A stretch of DNA of 64,000 bases, from assembly GCA_025354165.1 (NCBI GenBank), contig JANXNI010000081.1, positions 16,525 to 80,524 on the forward strand, in the 5' to 3' direction. This DNA is from Burkholderiales bacterium. Its GTDB lineage: Bacteria; Pseudomonadota; Gammaproteobacteria; Burkholderiales; Casimicrobiaceae. The notes below the pieces were generated by a model that saw only the letters and a list, made by a program, of their open reading frames with translations, made no database searches and was not told where the DNA came from. Positions 17,354 to 27,792 of the stretch are shown piece by piece; position 1 is the stretch's first letter, and each line of letters opens with the position of its first letter. Position numbers and translations under genes: made by a program.

Positions 17354-18951
17354 AAGCCGCCACCTTCAAGCAGCGCGAACAGATGCTCTTGCGTCTGGCG
17401 GAGGGTTTGTTTGGTGGCTGGATGACGCTCTTGATGGGCGTTGGCGCGATTGTGTGTGGATATGTTGCGCTGGCTTACGCGCTGTTTGTCGGGGCGTGGT
17501 CAGGCCACAGTGGGTTCAATACTTTTGCTAGCGTGAGCGGAATGTTTCCAGCTGCTGCGTTTATTAGCGGCGCATTGATGTTGGTCGTAGCGCGCAACGC
17601 AGCGCACACGCATCCATTACTCAGGCTCGCGCCCAATGCTCAAAGCGTATTGCAGGCACTCATGGCCCGCAGTGCCGTGATGATGGTGATCGCATCGGTG
17701 CCCGCCATCGTACTGCGCGCGCATTGGATCACTATGCAGCATGCGAATCAGACCACGCAATTCTCGTTGCACGATATTTCCGGCCAGACGTATTTGAAAG
17801 TGGCGCTCTACTTAGTCGCGGTGGCGATTGCTGTGTTCATCACGTTTGGCCCGCTGCGCACGGCGGTGCGCTTTGCGGGACTGCCAGTCATGTACGGCGT
17901 AATGCCGTTCTCTTCAACCGGATTTTCGTGGCTACCGTTCTATCTTTGCGCAGGGATCGTGAGCTTGAAATGGTTGACGCAATTTATTGCGAAACGTCAT
18001 TCGTTGCCATCGCGTCCGCTCAATGATGATCGGACTTCGGGCAAATGGCAAGAGGCGTGGCGATCAACGGGCGAGCTTTGGCAGCGCTGGGAGGCGCGGC
18101 AATTGCGGCGCGCGGCGCGTGCGCATGACACCGACGACGGCACTGTCAAACGAGTGTCGGCCCTGCTCGCGCCGCGTCAATACAACGGATTCCAGAGCGC
18201 GGCGGCGCTGCTTGGGGCGATCACTATCGCGCTTATGCCTGGTTCGGTGCTTGGGGTCGCCACGGCCTGGCCGTTCACGTTTCTGATTTCGATTGTGTTT
18301 TTGTCGACACCGCCGATGCTGCTGTCGCGCATCTGGCTGTTGCCGCTCGGTGCGGCGCGCGAGCGCATGGGGCACATTCTCGCCGCCGTGTGGATGCGAT
18401 CAGTGCGTACGCGGCTCATGATTTGCGTGATGCTGGCGATTTGCATGAAAGGTTTATTGTGGAGTTTCGGTTGGTGGGATCACGGTAATTCGATGTTTGA
18501 CGAAAGCAACAGCGTGCGATTTTTATGGGGCCCGCTCGCGCAAGTGCTGGCGCTGCACGGCGTGATCATGAGCGCGTGCTTGCTGGTGACAGCGTCGCCG
18601 CGCGCTTTGCAATGGGCCACGCCGTCCAGCGTGGCATCATTTGTAAACGCCGCGATGCTCTGTGCCCTGGCCTTTGCGCTGAAATGGGTGATCAACGAAA
18701 CGATGCCATCTACGGTCGGGCACGATGCTGCGCTCGGCGTGTTTGTCGCGGTGAACGGACTCATGTTGCCGCTCATCGCGTGGCTCTTCCACATCGCGCT
18801 GCGTCGAACGTGGAAAACGGCGAATCTGGCCGCGATTTCGGCCGCGATGCAAGCGCAGGAAGAGCGCCAACGGCGAGCGTTCGTTGTTCAACCCGACCGG
18901 CTATATGCGGTGCAGTATCCGGACGGTTCGATCAGGCATGAGCGGTTATGA
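17350..18951 (+). CDS. ABC transporter permease-like membrane protein
   Basis: A 533-residue integral membrane protein with about ten to twelve hydrophobic segments, split by a charged cytoplasmic stretch (~215-270, arginine-rich, containing RRAARAHDTDDG). It starts in an ATGA overlap with the ATPase gene and is the last gene of the operon. It resembles ABC-2-type permeases only in general layout; no subfamily motif was recognised. By context it is the membrane partner of the preceding ATPase and is controlled by the YtrA-type regulator. Confidence 0.8.
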   Translation: MKAATFKQREQMLLRLAEGLFGGWMTLLMGVGAIVCGYVALAYALFVGAWSGHSGFNTFASVSGMFPAAAFISGALMLVVARNAAHTHPLLRLAPNAQSVLQALMARSAVMMVIASVPAIVLRAHWITMQHANQTTQFSLHDISGQTYLKVALYLVAVAIAVFITFGPLRTAVRFAGLPVMYGVMPFSSTGFSWLPFYLCAGIVSLKWLTQFIAKRHSLPSRPLNDDRTSGKWQEAWRSTGELWQRWEARQLRRAARAHDTDDGTVKRVSALLAPRQYNGFQSAAALLGAITIALMPGSVLGVATAWPFTFLISIVFLSTPPMLLSRIWLLPLGAARERMGHILAAVWMRSVRTRLMICVMLAICMKGLLWSFGWWDHGNSMFDESNSVRFLWGPLAQVLALHGVIMSACLLVTASPRALQWATPSSVASFVNAAMLCALAFALKWVINETMPSTVGHDAALGVFVAVNGLMLPLIAWLFHIALRRTWKTANLAAISAAMQAQEERQRRAFVVQPDRLYAVQYPDGSIRHERL

Positions 18952-18979
18952 CGTCGCTGAAAAACTCAAATCCGCGAAG

Positions 18980-19097
18980 CAGCATTATTGACGTAGGCCC
19001 CGTTGGTAAAGGATTAGCGCCGGTTTTTTGCGATTGTCGACAAGTAGATAAATGTGCGGCTCGCCCTTATAAAAAGGGGGCATTCACACAAATGCTG
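18980..19097. repeat. Dispersed palindromic repeat, copy 4
   Basis: Centre GTCGAC at 19036-19041. Both ends carry the variant AATGCTG (right end at 19097, left end CAGCATT from 18980). The copy fills the gap between two convergent genes, the permease and adenine deaminase. A small GCCCTT...AAGGGG hairpin lies in the right arm. Length is 118 bp. Confidence 0.75.
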
Positions 19098-19119
19098 ATC
19101 AAGGCTGACTAGAGGTGTC

Positions 19120-20187
<1,068 letters not shown>

Positions 20188-20449
20188 CTACCCGCGCGGC
20201 GAGCGGTCACAGGTCGAAGTTCGCTTCCGGACAAGCTCGCGATCCGCCAAGTCATCACCGTGACGCAGGCGATTGAAGACCGGGTTTTGATTGACCAAGT
20301 ATCGTTGAGTCTCGTCGCGGCTACGCGGCGTCAGAGGTTTGCAAGCAAGTTCAGGCAAACTACGGCCTATAAGCAATGCAAACGCCCGCGCGGCCACCAA
20401 AAAAGTGGTGCCGCCGATGTCGAATCCATCACTATTCCCGGAGACCCCG

Positions 20450-22684
20450 ATGACAAAATCGCAGCCGACCATCATTTACACCCTGACCGATGAGGCCCCG
20501 CTGCTGGCGACTCACGCCTTTTTGCCCATCATTCGTGCCTTCACGGGACCTGCGGGCATCAACGTCACAACCAGTGACATTTCGGTGGCAGCGCGCGTGC
20601 TGGGCGAATTTCCCGAGTTTCTGACTGAGGCGCAGCGCGTGCCTGACAATCTCGCCGAGCTGGGCAAACTGACGTTGTTGCCGACGACCAATATCATCAA
20701 GCTGCCGAACATCAGCGCCTCGGTGTCGCAGCTGATGACGTGCATCAAAGAGCTTCAGGCCAAAGGCTACCCAATTCCCGATTACCCGGAAGATCCGAAG
20801 ACCGACGAAGAAAAGTCGATTCGTGCCCGCTATTCCAAATGCACTGGCAGCGCCGTGAACCCGGTGCTGCGCGAAGGCAACTCGGATCGCCGTGCACCGC
20901 TGGCGGTCAAAAATTACGCGCGCAAGAATCCGCACAGCATGGCCGAATGGAGCCAGGCCTCGCGCTCGCACGTCTCGCACATGCATCACGGCGACTTCTA
21001 TCACGGCGAAAAATCGATCACGCTCGACAAAGCGCGCGACGTCAAGATGGAACTCATCACCAAGAGCGGCAAGACCATCGTATTGAAGCCCAAAGTCGCG
21101 CTGCTCGACCGCGAAATCATCGACAGCATGTTTATGAGCAAGAAGGCGCTTCTCGACTTCTACGAGAAAGAGATTGAGGATGCGCACAAAACCGGCGTGA
21201 TGTTCTCGCTGCATGTGAAAGCAACGATGATGAAGGTGTCGCACCCCATCGTATTCGGCCACTGTGTGCGTATCTTCTACAAGGATGCCTTCGAGAAACA
21301 CGGCAAACTGTTCGAAGAGTTGGGCGTCAATGTCAACAACGGGATGGTCAATCTCTACGACAAAATCACTACGTTGCCACAAAGTAAACAGGACGAGATC
21401 AAGCGCGACCTGCACGCCTGTCATGAAGGTCGCCCCGAGCTGGCGATGGTCGATTCCGCGAAAGGCATCACCAATTTCCATTTGCCGAACGACGTGATCG
21501 TTGACGCATCGATGCCAGCGATGATTCGTAACGGTGGCAAGATGTGGGGTGCCGATGGACGCCTCAAAGACGTCAAGGCCGTGATGCCGGAGAGCACCTT
21601 CGCTCGCATCTATCAGGAGATCATCAATTTCTGCAAATGGCACGGCGCATTCGACCCGCGAACGATGGGCACAGTGCCGAACGTCGGTCTGATGGCCCAG
21701 CAGGCTGAAGAATATGGCTCGCATGACAAAACGTTCGAAATCAGCGAGGATGGTGTCGCCAACATCACCGATCTGGCCACCGGCGAAGTGCTGCTGAGCG
21801 AGAACGTCGAGGCAGGCGACATCTGGCGCATGTGTCAGGTCAAGGACGCCGCAATTCGCGACTGGGTCAAGCTCGCCGTCAACCGCACGCGCAATTCCGG
21901 CATGCCCGTGGTGTTCTGGCTCGACTCTTATCGTCCGCACGAAGCCCAGCTGATCACCAAGGTGAAGATGTACCTGCATGAGCACAACACGGCGGGTCTT
22001 GACATCCAGATCATGAGTCAGGTGCGCGCCATGCGCTACACGCTGGAGCGCGTGATTCGTGGACTGGACACCATCAGCGCCACCGGGAACATCCTGCGTG
22101 ACTACTTGACGGATTTGTTTCCGATCATGGAACTCGGCACCAGCGCCAAGATGCTCTCCATCGTGCCTTTGATGGCCGGTGGCGGCATGTACGAGACCGG
22201 CGCGGGCGGCTCAGCGCCAAAGCACGTTCAGCAGCTCGTTGAAGAAAACCACTTGCGTTGGGATTCACTCGGTGAGTTCCTGGCGCTGGCTGTTTCGCTC
22301 GAAGATCTTGGTATCAAGACTGGAAATGACCACGCAAAGATCCTCGCCAAAACGCTGGATGCGGCCACCGGAAAATTGCTCGATAACAACAAGAATCCGT
22401 CGCCGAAGACCGGACAGCTCGACAATCGTGGCAGCCAGTTCTATCTGGCGATGTACTGGGCGCAAGAACTGGCAGCGCAAACGGAGGACACCGCGTTGGC
22501 TACGCGTTTTGCATCGCTGGCAAAGGCACTGACGGATAACGAGAAAAAGATCGTCGCTGAGCTTGCGGCAGTACAAGGCAAACCGGTTGATATCGGCGGC
22601 TATTACAAAGCAGACGACGCCAAGGTTGATGCAGTGATGCGGCCCAGCCAGACGCTCAACGCGGTGCTGGCTGCGGCGGCGTAG
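20450..22684 (+). CDS. icd: Isocitrate dehydrogenase (NADP), monomeric type
   Basis: Oxidatively decarboxylates isocitrate to 2-oxoglutarate in the TCA cycle. The 744-residue length is that of the ~80-kDa monomeric IDH, unrelated in size to the ~45-kDa dimeric form. The ATG at 20450 has GGAG upstream; in-frame codons before it run through 110 bp of non-coding-looking sequence. Family stretches include [20 protein letters not shown] and [16 protein letters not shown] strong terminator follows. A 517-residue antisense open frame within it is a codon-bias shadow. Confidence 0.95.
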   Translation: MTKSQPTIIYTLTDEAPLLATHAFLPIIRAFTGPAGINVTTSDISVAARVLGEFPEFLTEAQRVPDNLAELGKLTLLPTTNIIKLPNISASVSQLMTCIKELQAKGYPIPDYPEDPKTDEEKSIRARYSKCTGSAVNPVLREGNSDRRAPLAVKNYARKNPHSMAEWSQASRSHVSHMHHGDFYHGEKSITLDKARDVKMELITKSGKTIVLKPKVALLDREIIDSMFMSKKALLDFYEKEIEDAHKTGVMFSLHVKATMMKVSHPIVFGHCVRIFYKDAFEKHGKLFEELGVNVNNGMVNLYDKITTLPQSKQDEIKRDLHACHEGRPELAMVDSAKGITNFHLPNDVIVDASMPAMIRNGGKMWGADGRLKDVKAVMPESTFARIYQEIINFCKWHGAFDPRTMGTVPNVGLMAQQAEEYGSHDKTFEISEDGVANITDLATGEVLLSENVEAGDIWRMCQVKDAAIRDWVKLAVNRTRNSGMPVVFWLDSYRPHEAQLITKVKMYLHEHNTAGLDIQIMSQVRAMRYTLERVIRGLDTISATGNILRDYLTDLFPIMELGTSAKMLSIVPLMAGGGMYETGAGGSAPKHVQQLVEENHLRWDSLGEFLALAVSLEDLGIKTGNDHAKILAKTLDAATGKLLDNNKNPSPKTGQLDNRGSQFYLAMYWAQELAAQTEDTALATRFASLAKALTDNEKKIVAELAAVQGKPVDIGGYYKADDAKVDAVMRPSQTLNAVLAAAA

Positions 22685-22749
22685 TCGCGTAGTCGCACAG
22701 TCACACGTGCGACCGCGTCGCTAGCGCTTAGCTAACGACGCAGCGACTG

Positions 22750-22775
22750 AAAGCGTCCCGATCTGGGACGCTTTT
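22750..22775 (+). terminator. Intrinsic terminator after icd
   Basis: A perfect 10-bp stem, AAAGCGTCCC/GGGACGCTTT, with a 5-nt loop and a short T-run, lies 65 bp after the icd stop. It may also serve the convergent small gene ending at 22788. Confidence 0.8.
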
Positions 22776-22787
22776 GTCAGTAGCCGA

Positions 22788-23126
22788 CTAAATTGCGCAC
22801 TTGTTGGATTTTTGCGCTGCTTTCACCATCTTCAGATCCGCACGAATTTCTGCTAGTTGAGCGTCGGCGTTACCGTGGTCAGCCGAGGTCCACCAGGGCC
22901 ATCCCGTCAGCAAAAAGCCGACCGTGTTTTTGATTGCGGCTTCGCTGCTCTTTTTCTTCTTTCCGTCCGCGACGGCCAGGTCTGCCTTGGCTAGCGCGTC
23001 GCTTTCCTTGCCCAGATCGGCACAGGACTGCTTCTGGAAGTAGGCGAAATCCACGGCGAATGTTGGTGCGGCTGACAAGGTGGACAGCGCTGCGCTGATG
23101 ACGACTGCTGACAAACGAAGTTTCAT
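22788..23126 (-). CDS. Small exported protein of unknown function
   Basis: A 112-residue protein with a clear signal peptide (MKLRLSAVVISAALSTLSAAPTFA) and a good ribosome site, GAGGAAAT. The mature part has two cysteines (SCADLG near the start and NKCAI at the end), a lysine cluster ADGKKKKSS, and a hydrophobic LLTGWPWW segment in the middle. The cysteines could form one disulphide in the periplasm. I do not recognise the family. It converges on icd across the shared terminator. Confidence 0.75.
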   Translation of the reverse strand: MKLRLSAVVISAALSTLSAAPTFAVDFAYFQKQSCADLGKESDALAKADLAVADGKKKKSSEAAIKNTVGFLLTGWPWWTSADHGNADAQLAEIRADLKMVKAAQKSNKCAI

Positions 23127-23282
23127 TGAAATTTCCTCAGGTGGGTTGAAAAAAACGGTGATGCCAGTCTATGAGTCGCACCGTACCCCTGTCCTTAAAT
23201 ATTCTTAAATCTGCGCGATGAGGCGACAAAAGAAACAGCTGGCAGATGTCGCCGACAAGAAGTATTGGCGTGCAATTCTTTA

Positions 23283-23398
23283 TGGCTTTTTGCTACAGCG
23301 CCGATTGTATAGGGGATGAACGCGGAAAATGTCGATAATCGACTTTTGCCTAAACCAGCGTTTAGCCCCTATTAAACTTGGGCCGTACGGTAAAGCTG
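23283..23398. repeat. Dispersed palindromic repeat, copy 5
   Basis: The centre is GTCGATAATCGAC (23331-23343), a 13-bp palindrome. The right arm carries TTTAGCCCCTATT and ends TAAAGCTG at 23398. The left arm mirrors it with ATAGGGGATGAA and ends TGGCTTTTTGC (from 23283). Confidence 0.82.
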
Positions 23399-23676
23399 TT
23401 AACCATTTTTTTGACACGACCACTCCGCTCTGACGCGATCGAACGGACTCGGTCTGTCGTTGTTGCCCGTGGCGATTCAAAAACCGCGCTGCCAGTGGAT
23501 ACGGGTGGAAGTCAACAACGATTCCGGGGCAAATACGCTGTTGACACGGTCCGTGGTGCAAATCGCTGGAAGCGACGATTGGCGACTAGGTGCCCTTATG
23601 AGTTCGCGCGAAGGAAGTGTCGTGTTCAGCCTTTGACGACGCGATGATCGCGCGAATGTAAATCCAGACATAGCGC

Positions 23677-23705
23677 AAAAAAAAGGCCGCTGTTGCGGCC
23701 CTTTT
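23677..23705 (-). terminator. Intrinsic terminator of the cold-shock gene
   Basis: On the minus strand a GGCCGC-AACA-GCGGCC stem (arms 23685-23690 and 23695-23700) is followed by eight T residues (23677-23684). It lies about 50 bp past the cold-shock gene stop. Confidence 0.8.
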
Positions 23706-23755
23706 CTATTTGTGCCCCGAGTTCGCATAGATCGAACTGGGCGCTCCCCACGGCG

Positions 23756-23965
23756 TTACTGCGGTGGGTTTTGAATGTTGGATGCCTGCTTGCCCTTTGG
23801 GCCCGGAACCACTTCGAAGGCTACTTTCTGGCCTTCTTTCAACGAACGGAAGCCGTCCATCTGAATCGCGGAGAAATGCGCGAACACGTCATCGGTGCCG
23901 TCATCCGGCTTAATAAAGCCAAACCCTTTGGCGTCGTTAAACCATTTCACTGTGCCTGTTGTCAT
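23756..23965 (-). CDS. Cold-shock protein, CspA family
   Basis: A 69-residue single-stranded nucleic-acid-binding beta-barrel protein that acts as an RNA chaperone. The sequence starts [17 protein letters not shown] with RNP1-like KGFGFI and RNP2-like DVFAHFSAI intact. A longer in-frame version was rejected because the extension is the untranslated leader. The leader upstream is about 100 nt, a length common in cold-inducible csp mRNAs. The gene is divergent from clpS. Confidence 0.95.
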   Translation of the reverse strand: MTTGTVKWFNDAKGFGFIKPDDGTDDVFAHFSAIQMDGFRSLKEGQKVAFEVVPGPKGKQASNIQNPPQ

Positions 23966-24067
23966 AAAAATACTCCCTACTGCATAAAGCTTGTTTTGGT
24001 TGGTGACACACACATACGGCATCGGAAAGGAACCCCCCAGTCCGACGCCAGAGCGCCTGCCATTTAC

Positions 24068-24097
24068 GTTGTACATTTATACAACCCTCTTCGTCAA
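24068..24097 (-). promoter_or_regulatory. Possible promoter of the cold-shock gene
   Basis: On the minus strand TTGACG (24092-24097) is a good -35 box. With an 18-bp spacer it is followed by TACAAC (24068-24073), preceded by TG. This would give a leader of roughly 95 nt. The assignment rests on hexamer matches only. Confidence 0.35.
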
Positions 24098-24247
24098 GCG
24101 GATAATCGCGAAACGACCGAAAGTTGACGGATGTACGAGGTTTTACTGCTACCAACCCGCGAGTGCGAAACCGGATTGGCATGCCGTATGCTCTTGAAAT
24201 CCCGATTTCGCAACCGATATTCGTGGTTAGTAAGAAACAAACTCAGC

Positions 24248-24571
24248 ATGGCAGTCCACTCTCCCCGCTCTAACCCAAACGAAGGTTCGGTTCTCGAAGC
24301 CGAGCGCGTCAGCACCAAGCCGCCTCCGATGTATCGGGTGCTACTGCTGAACGACGATTACACGCCGATGGATTTTGTGGTCGGCGTGCTGCAGCAGGTG
24401 TTCATGTTGACGCGTGAACAGGCCACGCAAGTGATGCTGCAGGTGCATCGCACAGGCGTTGGCACCTGTGGTGTCTTCACCAAAGAAGTGGCGGATACGA
24501 AGGTCTCGCAAGTCGCAGAACTCGCAGAGTCCCACCAGCATCCGCTTCAGTGTACGATGGAGCCTAACTAG
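24248..24571 (+). CDS. clpS: ATP-dependent Clp protease adaptor ClpS
   Basis: An adaptor that binds N-degron substrates and the ClpA N-domain to route proteins to ClpAP. The 107-residue protein starts [13 protein letters not shown]. Its core has [24 protein letters not shown], where the Asn-Asp-Asp region binds the N-terminal residue, and the helix [18 protein letters not shown]. The ATG at 24248 was chosen because upstream in-frame codons lie in the csp/clpS promoter gap. clpA follows after 130 bp. Confidence 0.95.
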   Translation: MAVHSPRSNPNEGSVLEAERVSTKPPPMYRVLLLNDDYTPMDFVVGVLQQVFMLTREQATQVMLQVHRTGVGTCGVFTKEVADTKVSQVAELAESHQHPLQCTMEPN

Positions 24572-24669
24572 TGTTTTCGTTGGTGACGGTAACGTCAAAA
24601 ACATACAACGCGCAGTTAGGCGAATCCACCAACGCTGCTATCGCGCAGCCGTGGATACGACAGTTACAA

Positions 24670-24686
24670 GTCGACGATTCGTCGAC
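24670..24686. promoter_or_regulatory. Perfect 17-bp palindrome between clpS and clpA
   Basis: GTCGACGATTCGTCGAC is an exact inverted repeat, 8 bp on each side of a central T, ending 15 bp before the clpA ATG. It could be a protein-binding site or an mRNA hairpin near the clpA ribosome site. It lacks the arms of the dispersed repeat family. Confidence 0.45.
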
Positions 24687-24701
24687 AGCAAGGCAATTCA
24701 A

Positions 24702-26996
24702 ATGATCGCGCAAGAGTTAGAAGTCAGTTTGCACATGGCATTTGTCGAAGCCCGGCAAAAGCGCCATGAATTCATCACCGTTGAGCACTTGCTGCTCGCC
24801 ATGCTCGACAACCCGAGCGCGGCCGAAGTGATGCGCGCGTGTGCCGTTGATCTCGACGAGTTGCGCACCGCGCTCGCCAATTTCATCAACGAACATACGC
24901 CGCGCTTGCCGCAAAACAGCGAGAGCGACACGACGCCGACGCAGGGTTTCCAGCGCGTGATTCAACGCGCGATTTTGCACGTGCAATCGTCGGGCAAAAA
25001 AGAAGTGACTGGTGCCAACGTGCTCGTCGCGATTTTTGGCGAGAAGGATTCACACGCGGTTTATTTCCTGAATCAGCGCGGCGTCACGCGTCTCGACGTT
25101 GTGAACTACATCAGCCACGGCATCAGCAAAGTCCCGAAAGACAAGAACGAAAAAGCAGAAGCCGGTGAAGGCGAAACCGCGAAGGAAGAGGCCCCGCAAG
25201 GCGCGCTCGAAAACTTTACGGTCAACCTGAATGCCCAAGCCAAAGCGGGCAAGATCGATCCGATGATCGGTCGGGCGAACGAGCTTGAGCGTCTCGTGCA
25301 AATCCTCTGCCGTCGTCGCAAAAATAATCCGCTGCTCGTGGGTGAGGCTGGCGTGGGCAAAACTGCCATCGCTGAAGGTCTCGCCAAACGTATCGTCGAT
25401 AAAGAAGTGCCGGACGTGCTCGCCGATTGCGTGGTGTACTCGCTTGATATGGGCGCGTTGCTCGCTGGCACTAAATATCGCGGTGATTTTGAAGCGCGGT
25501 TGAAGGCGGTGCTCAAGCAGCTTTCCGAAAAAGCCAACGGCATTCTGTTCATCGACGAAATTCACACCATCATTGGTGCAGGCGCCGCCAGTGGCGGCAC
25601 GCTTGACGCTTCGAATCTGCTCAAGCCTGCATTGTCAAATGGCGGCTTGAAGTGTATTGGAGCGACGACTTACGCCGAGTTCCGTCAGGTGTTCGAGAAG
25701 GACAATGCGCTCGCGCGCCGCTTCCAGAAAATCGATGTCGTTGAGCCTTCCATTAGCGAGACCGTTGAGATTCTGCGTGGACTGAAACCCAAATACGAAG
25801 CGCATCACAACGTCAAATATTCGCCCGCTGCGATTACCGCTGCTGCTGAATTGTCTGCGCGTCACATCAACGATCGTCATCTGCCCGACAAGGCCATTGA
25901 CGTGATTGATGAGGCCGGTGCCGCACAAAAAATTCTGCCGAAATCGAAGCAGAAGAAAACCATCGGCAAGAGCGAGATTGAAGACATCGTCGCCAAGATT
26001 GCTCGCATTCCCGCGAAGACGGTTTCCACCGATGATCGCAATAGTTTGCGCACATTGGATCGCGATTTGAAGAACGTGGTTTATGGGCAGGACAAGGCAA
26101 TCGAAGCGCTGACATCCGCCATCAAAATGGCGCGTAGTGGCCTCGGCAATCCACGCAAACCGATTGGCTCGTTCCTGTTCTCTGGCCCGACAGGCGTGGG
26201 AAAAACCGAAGTCGCGCGGCAGCTTGCGTTTAGCCTCGGCGTAGAGCTTTTGCGCTTTGACATGAGCGAGTACATGGAGCGACACGCGGTGAGCCGTCTG
26301 ATCGGCGCGCCACCGGGTTATGTGGGCTATGACCAGGGCGGACAGTTGACCGAAGGCGTGACAAAAAATCCGTACTGCGTGCTCCTGCTCGACGAAATCG
26401 AAAAAGCGCACCCAGACATCTACAACGTGTTGTTGCAGGTGATGGATCACGGCACGCTGACCGACAACAACGGTCGCAAAGCGGACTTCCGCAATGTGAT
26501 CATCGTGATGACCACGAACGCGGGGGCGGAGACGCTGACCAAAAACGTCATTGGCTTCAACAACAGCAAAGAAGTCGGCGACGAGATGGAGGCCATCAAG
26601 CGCATGTTCACGCCCGAGTTCAGAAATCGCCTCGACGCGACGATCAGCTTCGGCGCGCTCACGCACGAGGTCATCCTGAAAGTGGTCGACAAGTTCCTCC
26701 TTGAACTCGAAGGTCAACTGCACGAGAAAAAGGTTGATCCCGAATTCTCGCAAGCGCTGCGTGATTACCTCGCCAAAAAAGGCTTCGACCCGCACATGGG
26801 CGCGCGCCCAATGGCCCGCCTCATTCAGGACACGATTCGTCGTGCCTTGGCCGACGAATTGTTGTTCGGCAAGTTGGTCGGCGGCGGCAAGGTGATGATC
26901 GACATTGATGTCGACGCGAAAGGGGATGGCAAAGTGAAGCTTACATTCCCGGAAAACGACGTGCCAAAAGAGGCAGCGGAAGAGGCGACGGTTTAG
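24702..26996 (+). CDS. clpA: ATP-dependent Clp protease ATP-binding subunit ClpA
   Basis: A hexameric AAA+ unfoldase that feeds substrates to ClpP. The 764 residues start MIAQELEVSLHMAF, as in other ClpA proteins; a longer frame reaches back over clpS but is not conserved. It has an N-domain with HEFITVEHLLLAML, two AAA+ modules with Walker A GEAGVGKTA and GPTGVGKTE, and the ClpP-docking loop VIGFNN in the second module. The ribosome site is weak, so coupling to clpS is possible. clpP is not in the window. Confidence 0.96.
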   Translation: MIAQELEVSLHMAFVEARQKRHEFITVEHLLLAMLDNPSAAEVMRACAVDLDELRTALANFINEHTPRLPQNSESDTTPTQGFQRVIQRAILHVQSSGKKEVTGANVLVAIFGEKDSHAVYFLNQRGVTRLDVVNYISHGISKVPKDKNEKAEAGEGETAKEEAPQGALENFTVNLNAQAKAGKIDPMIGRANELERLVQILCRRRKNNPLLVGEAGVGKTAIAEGLAKRIVDKEVPDVLADCVVYSLDMGALLAGTKYRGDFEARLKAVLKQLSEKANGILFIDEIHTIIGAGAASGGTLDASNLLKPALSNGGLKCIGATTYAEFRQVFEKDNALARRFQKIDVVEPSISETVEILRGLKPKYEAHHNVKYSPAAITAAAELSARHINDRHLPDKAIDVIDEAGAAQKILPKSKQKKTIGKSEIEDIVAKIARIPAKTVSTDDRNSLRTLDRDLKNVVYGQDKAIEALTSAIKMARSGLGNPRKPIGSFLFSGPTGVGKTEVARQLAFSLGVELLRFDMSEYMERHAVSRLIGAPPGYVGYDQGGQLTEGVTKNPYCVLLLDEIEKAHPDIYNVLLQVMDHGTLTDNNGRKADFRNVIIVMTTNAGAETLTKNVIGFNNSKEVGDEMEAIKRMFTPEFRNRLDATISFGALTHEVILKVVDKFLLELEGQLHEKKVDPEFSQALRDYLAKKGFDPHMGARPMARLIQDTIRRALADELLFGKLVGGGKVMIDIDVDAKGDGKVKLTFPENDVPKEAAEEATV

Positions 26997-27017
26997 TTCG
27001 AACCGCGTCGATCACGC

Positions 27018-27044
27018 AAAACGGCAGCTTCGGCTGCCGTTTTT
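27018..27044 (+). terminator. Intrinsic terminator after clpA
   Basis: An 8-bp stem ACGGCAGC/GCTGCCGT with a stable TTCG tetraloop, flanked by an A-run and a T-run, starts about 20 bp after the clpA stop. The flanks make it work in both directions. Confidence 0.88.
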
Positions 27045-27048
27045 GTAT

Positions 27049-27100
27049 CAGCTTTTTTGGTGAAATGGTTGCTGCGTGCGGGCTGATCGTCGATTTATCG
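27049..27100. repeat. Dispersed palindromic repeat, degenerate copy 6
   Basis: One arm is recognisable: CAGCTTTTTTGGTGAAA at the left end and GCGGGCTGATC where other arms have GGGCTA, at the family spacing. The sequence towards the centre is shortened or changed. Similarity may continue rightwards (GCAAATTGCC and GCAGCCCAATTGCG) into the last codons of the gene ending at 27127. It sits between convergent genes. Confidence 0.5.
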
Positions 27101-27126
27101 TAATACGTGAGCGCAAATTGCCAACG

Positions 27127-27792
27127 TCACTTGCAGCCCAATTGCGATGGCGGTGTGTATCGCCCGCCGAACGCAGCGGCATATTGTGATATTGACCTTA
27201 GCCCAATACTTGCGCGGATTGCGTCGAGTTTGGCTTCGTTCTCCTCGACCAACGGTCGCCACGCAAAGCCTCCTCCGGGCCGGTAGCAAACTTGCGAACC
27301 ATAGACCTGTGGTCGCCCATTGCGCACATTGATGCGATCCTCAAGTGTTGCCAGATGAGTTGGATCGGCCTCCTTGGCGACGACCGCCGCCTTGAGCGAC
27401 GGTAGATACGTTTCCTGAACCGGTAGCGGCGAGTGTTGCACGATCAGAAATGCGGCGAGGGCAGCTTTCTCGCCGAACGCAGATTTCGTAGGCCAGACAA
27501 ATTTGCAAACGATCGTGTCAAGCAGCGCAAGATTTTCTCTATCGACTGTAAGCCGTTCTTTGATCCGCTTGTCTTTCTCCTCAGGCGATAACGGATTCAT
27601 CGCTGACGAATCACCGACCCCGCCCAGATTTTTGCGAACCAACTGATCTCGTACCACCGCCGCTTCGAGTTGCGTGCGCGCTTCAGCAATCGTTCCTGCG
27701 AAAGCGGATGCGACGTCGCAGCGCTGCGCGAACGCAGCCGTTGACGCGAACAACAAGCCGACCAAAGCAAGCATTTGGCTGATGCGTGTCAT
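27127..27792 (-). CDS. Exported DUF6624-like protein
   Basis: A 221-residue protein with a signal peptide (MTRISQMLALVGLLFASTAAFA). The middle matches the DUF6624 pattern: FVWPTKSAFGEKAA, AAFLIVQHS, and LEDRINVRNGRPQVYGSQV. The last ~25 residues overlap a stretch resembling one arm of the dispersed repeat. The ATG overlaps the upstream dehydrogenase gene by 4 bp, so this is the fourth gene of the argH operon. No biochemical role is known for the family. Confidence 0.78.
   Translation of the reverse strand: MTRISQMLALVGLLFASTAAFAQRCDVASAFAGTIAEARTQLEAAVVRDQLVRKNLGGVGDSSAMNPLSPEEKDKRIKERLTVDRENLALLDTIVCKFVWPTKSAFGEKAALAAFLIVQHSPLPVQETYLPSLKAAVVAKEADPTHLATLEDRINVRNGRPQVYGSQVCYRPGGGFAWRPLVEENEAKLDAIRASIGLRSISQYAAAFGGRYTPPSQLGCK

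Larger units (their letters stand above)
23127..23755. other. Large intergenic region, small exported protein to cold-shock gene
   Basis: The 629 bp hold palindromic repeat copy 5 (23283-23398) and the cold-shock gene terminator (23677-23705). The part between (about 23400-23670) has overlapping open frames on both strands but none with a family-like product; it may be decayed coding sequence. Close to the cold-shock stop is a small GTTCG...CGAAC hairpin. Confidence 0.5.

Noticed and set aside
20432..21985. Long antisense open frame (517 codons) across icd
   Set aside because: It lies fully opposite a strongly conserved gene, has no recognisable motifs, and is expected from the codon bias of the sense strand.
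23280..23647. Overlapping frames on both strands in the gap before the cold-shock gene
   Set aside because: They cross repeat copy 5 or have no recognisable product; at most decayed sequence.
24459..24701. Extended N-terminus for clpA reaching back into clpS
   Set aside because: ClpA homologues begin at the equivalent of 24702; the extension overlaps clpS in another frame.
25635..26795. Antisense open frame (386 codons) across clpA
   Set aside because: Shadow of clpA; low-complexity arginine/valine-rich product with no family features.
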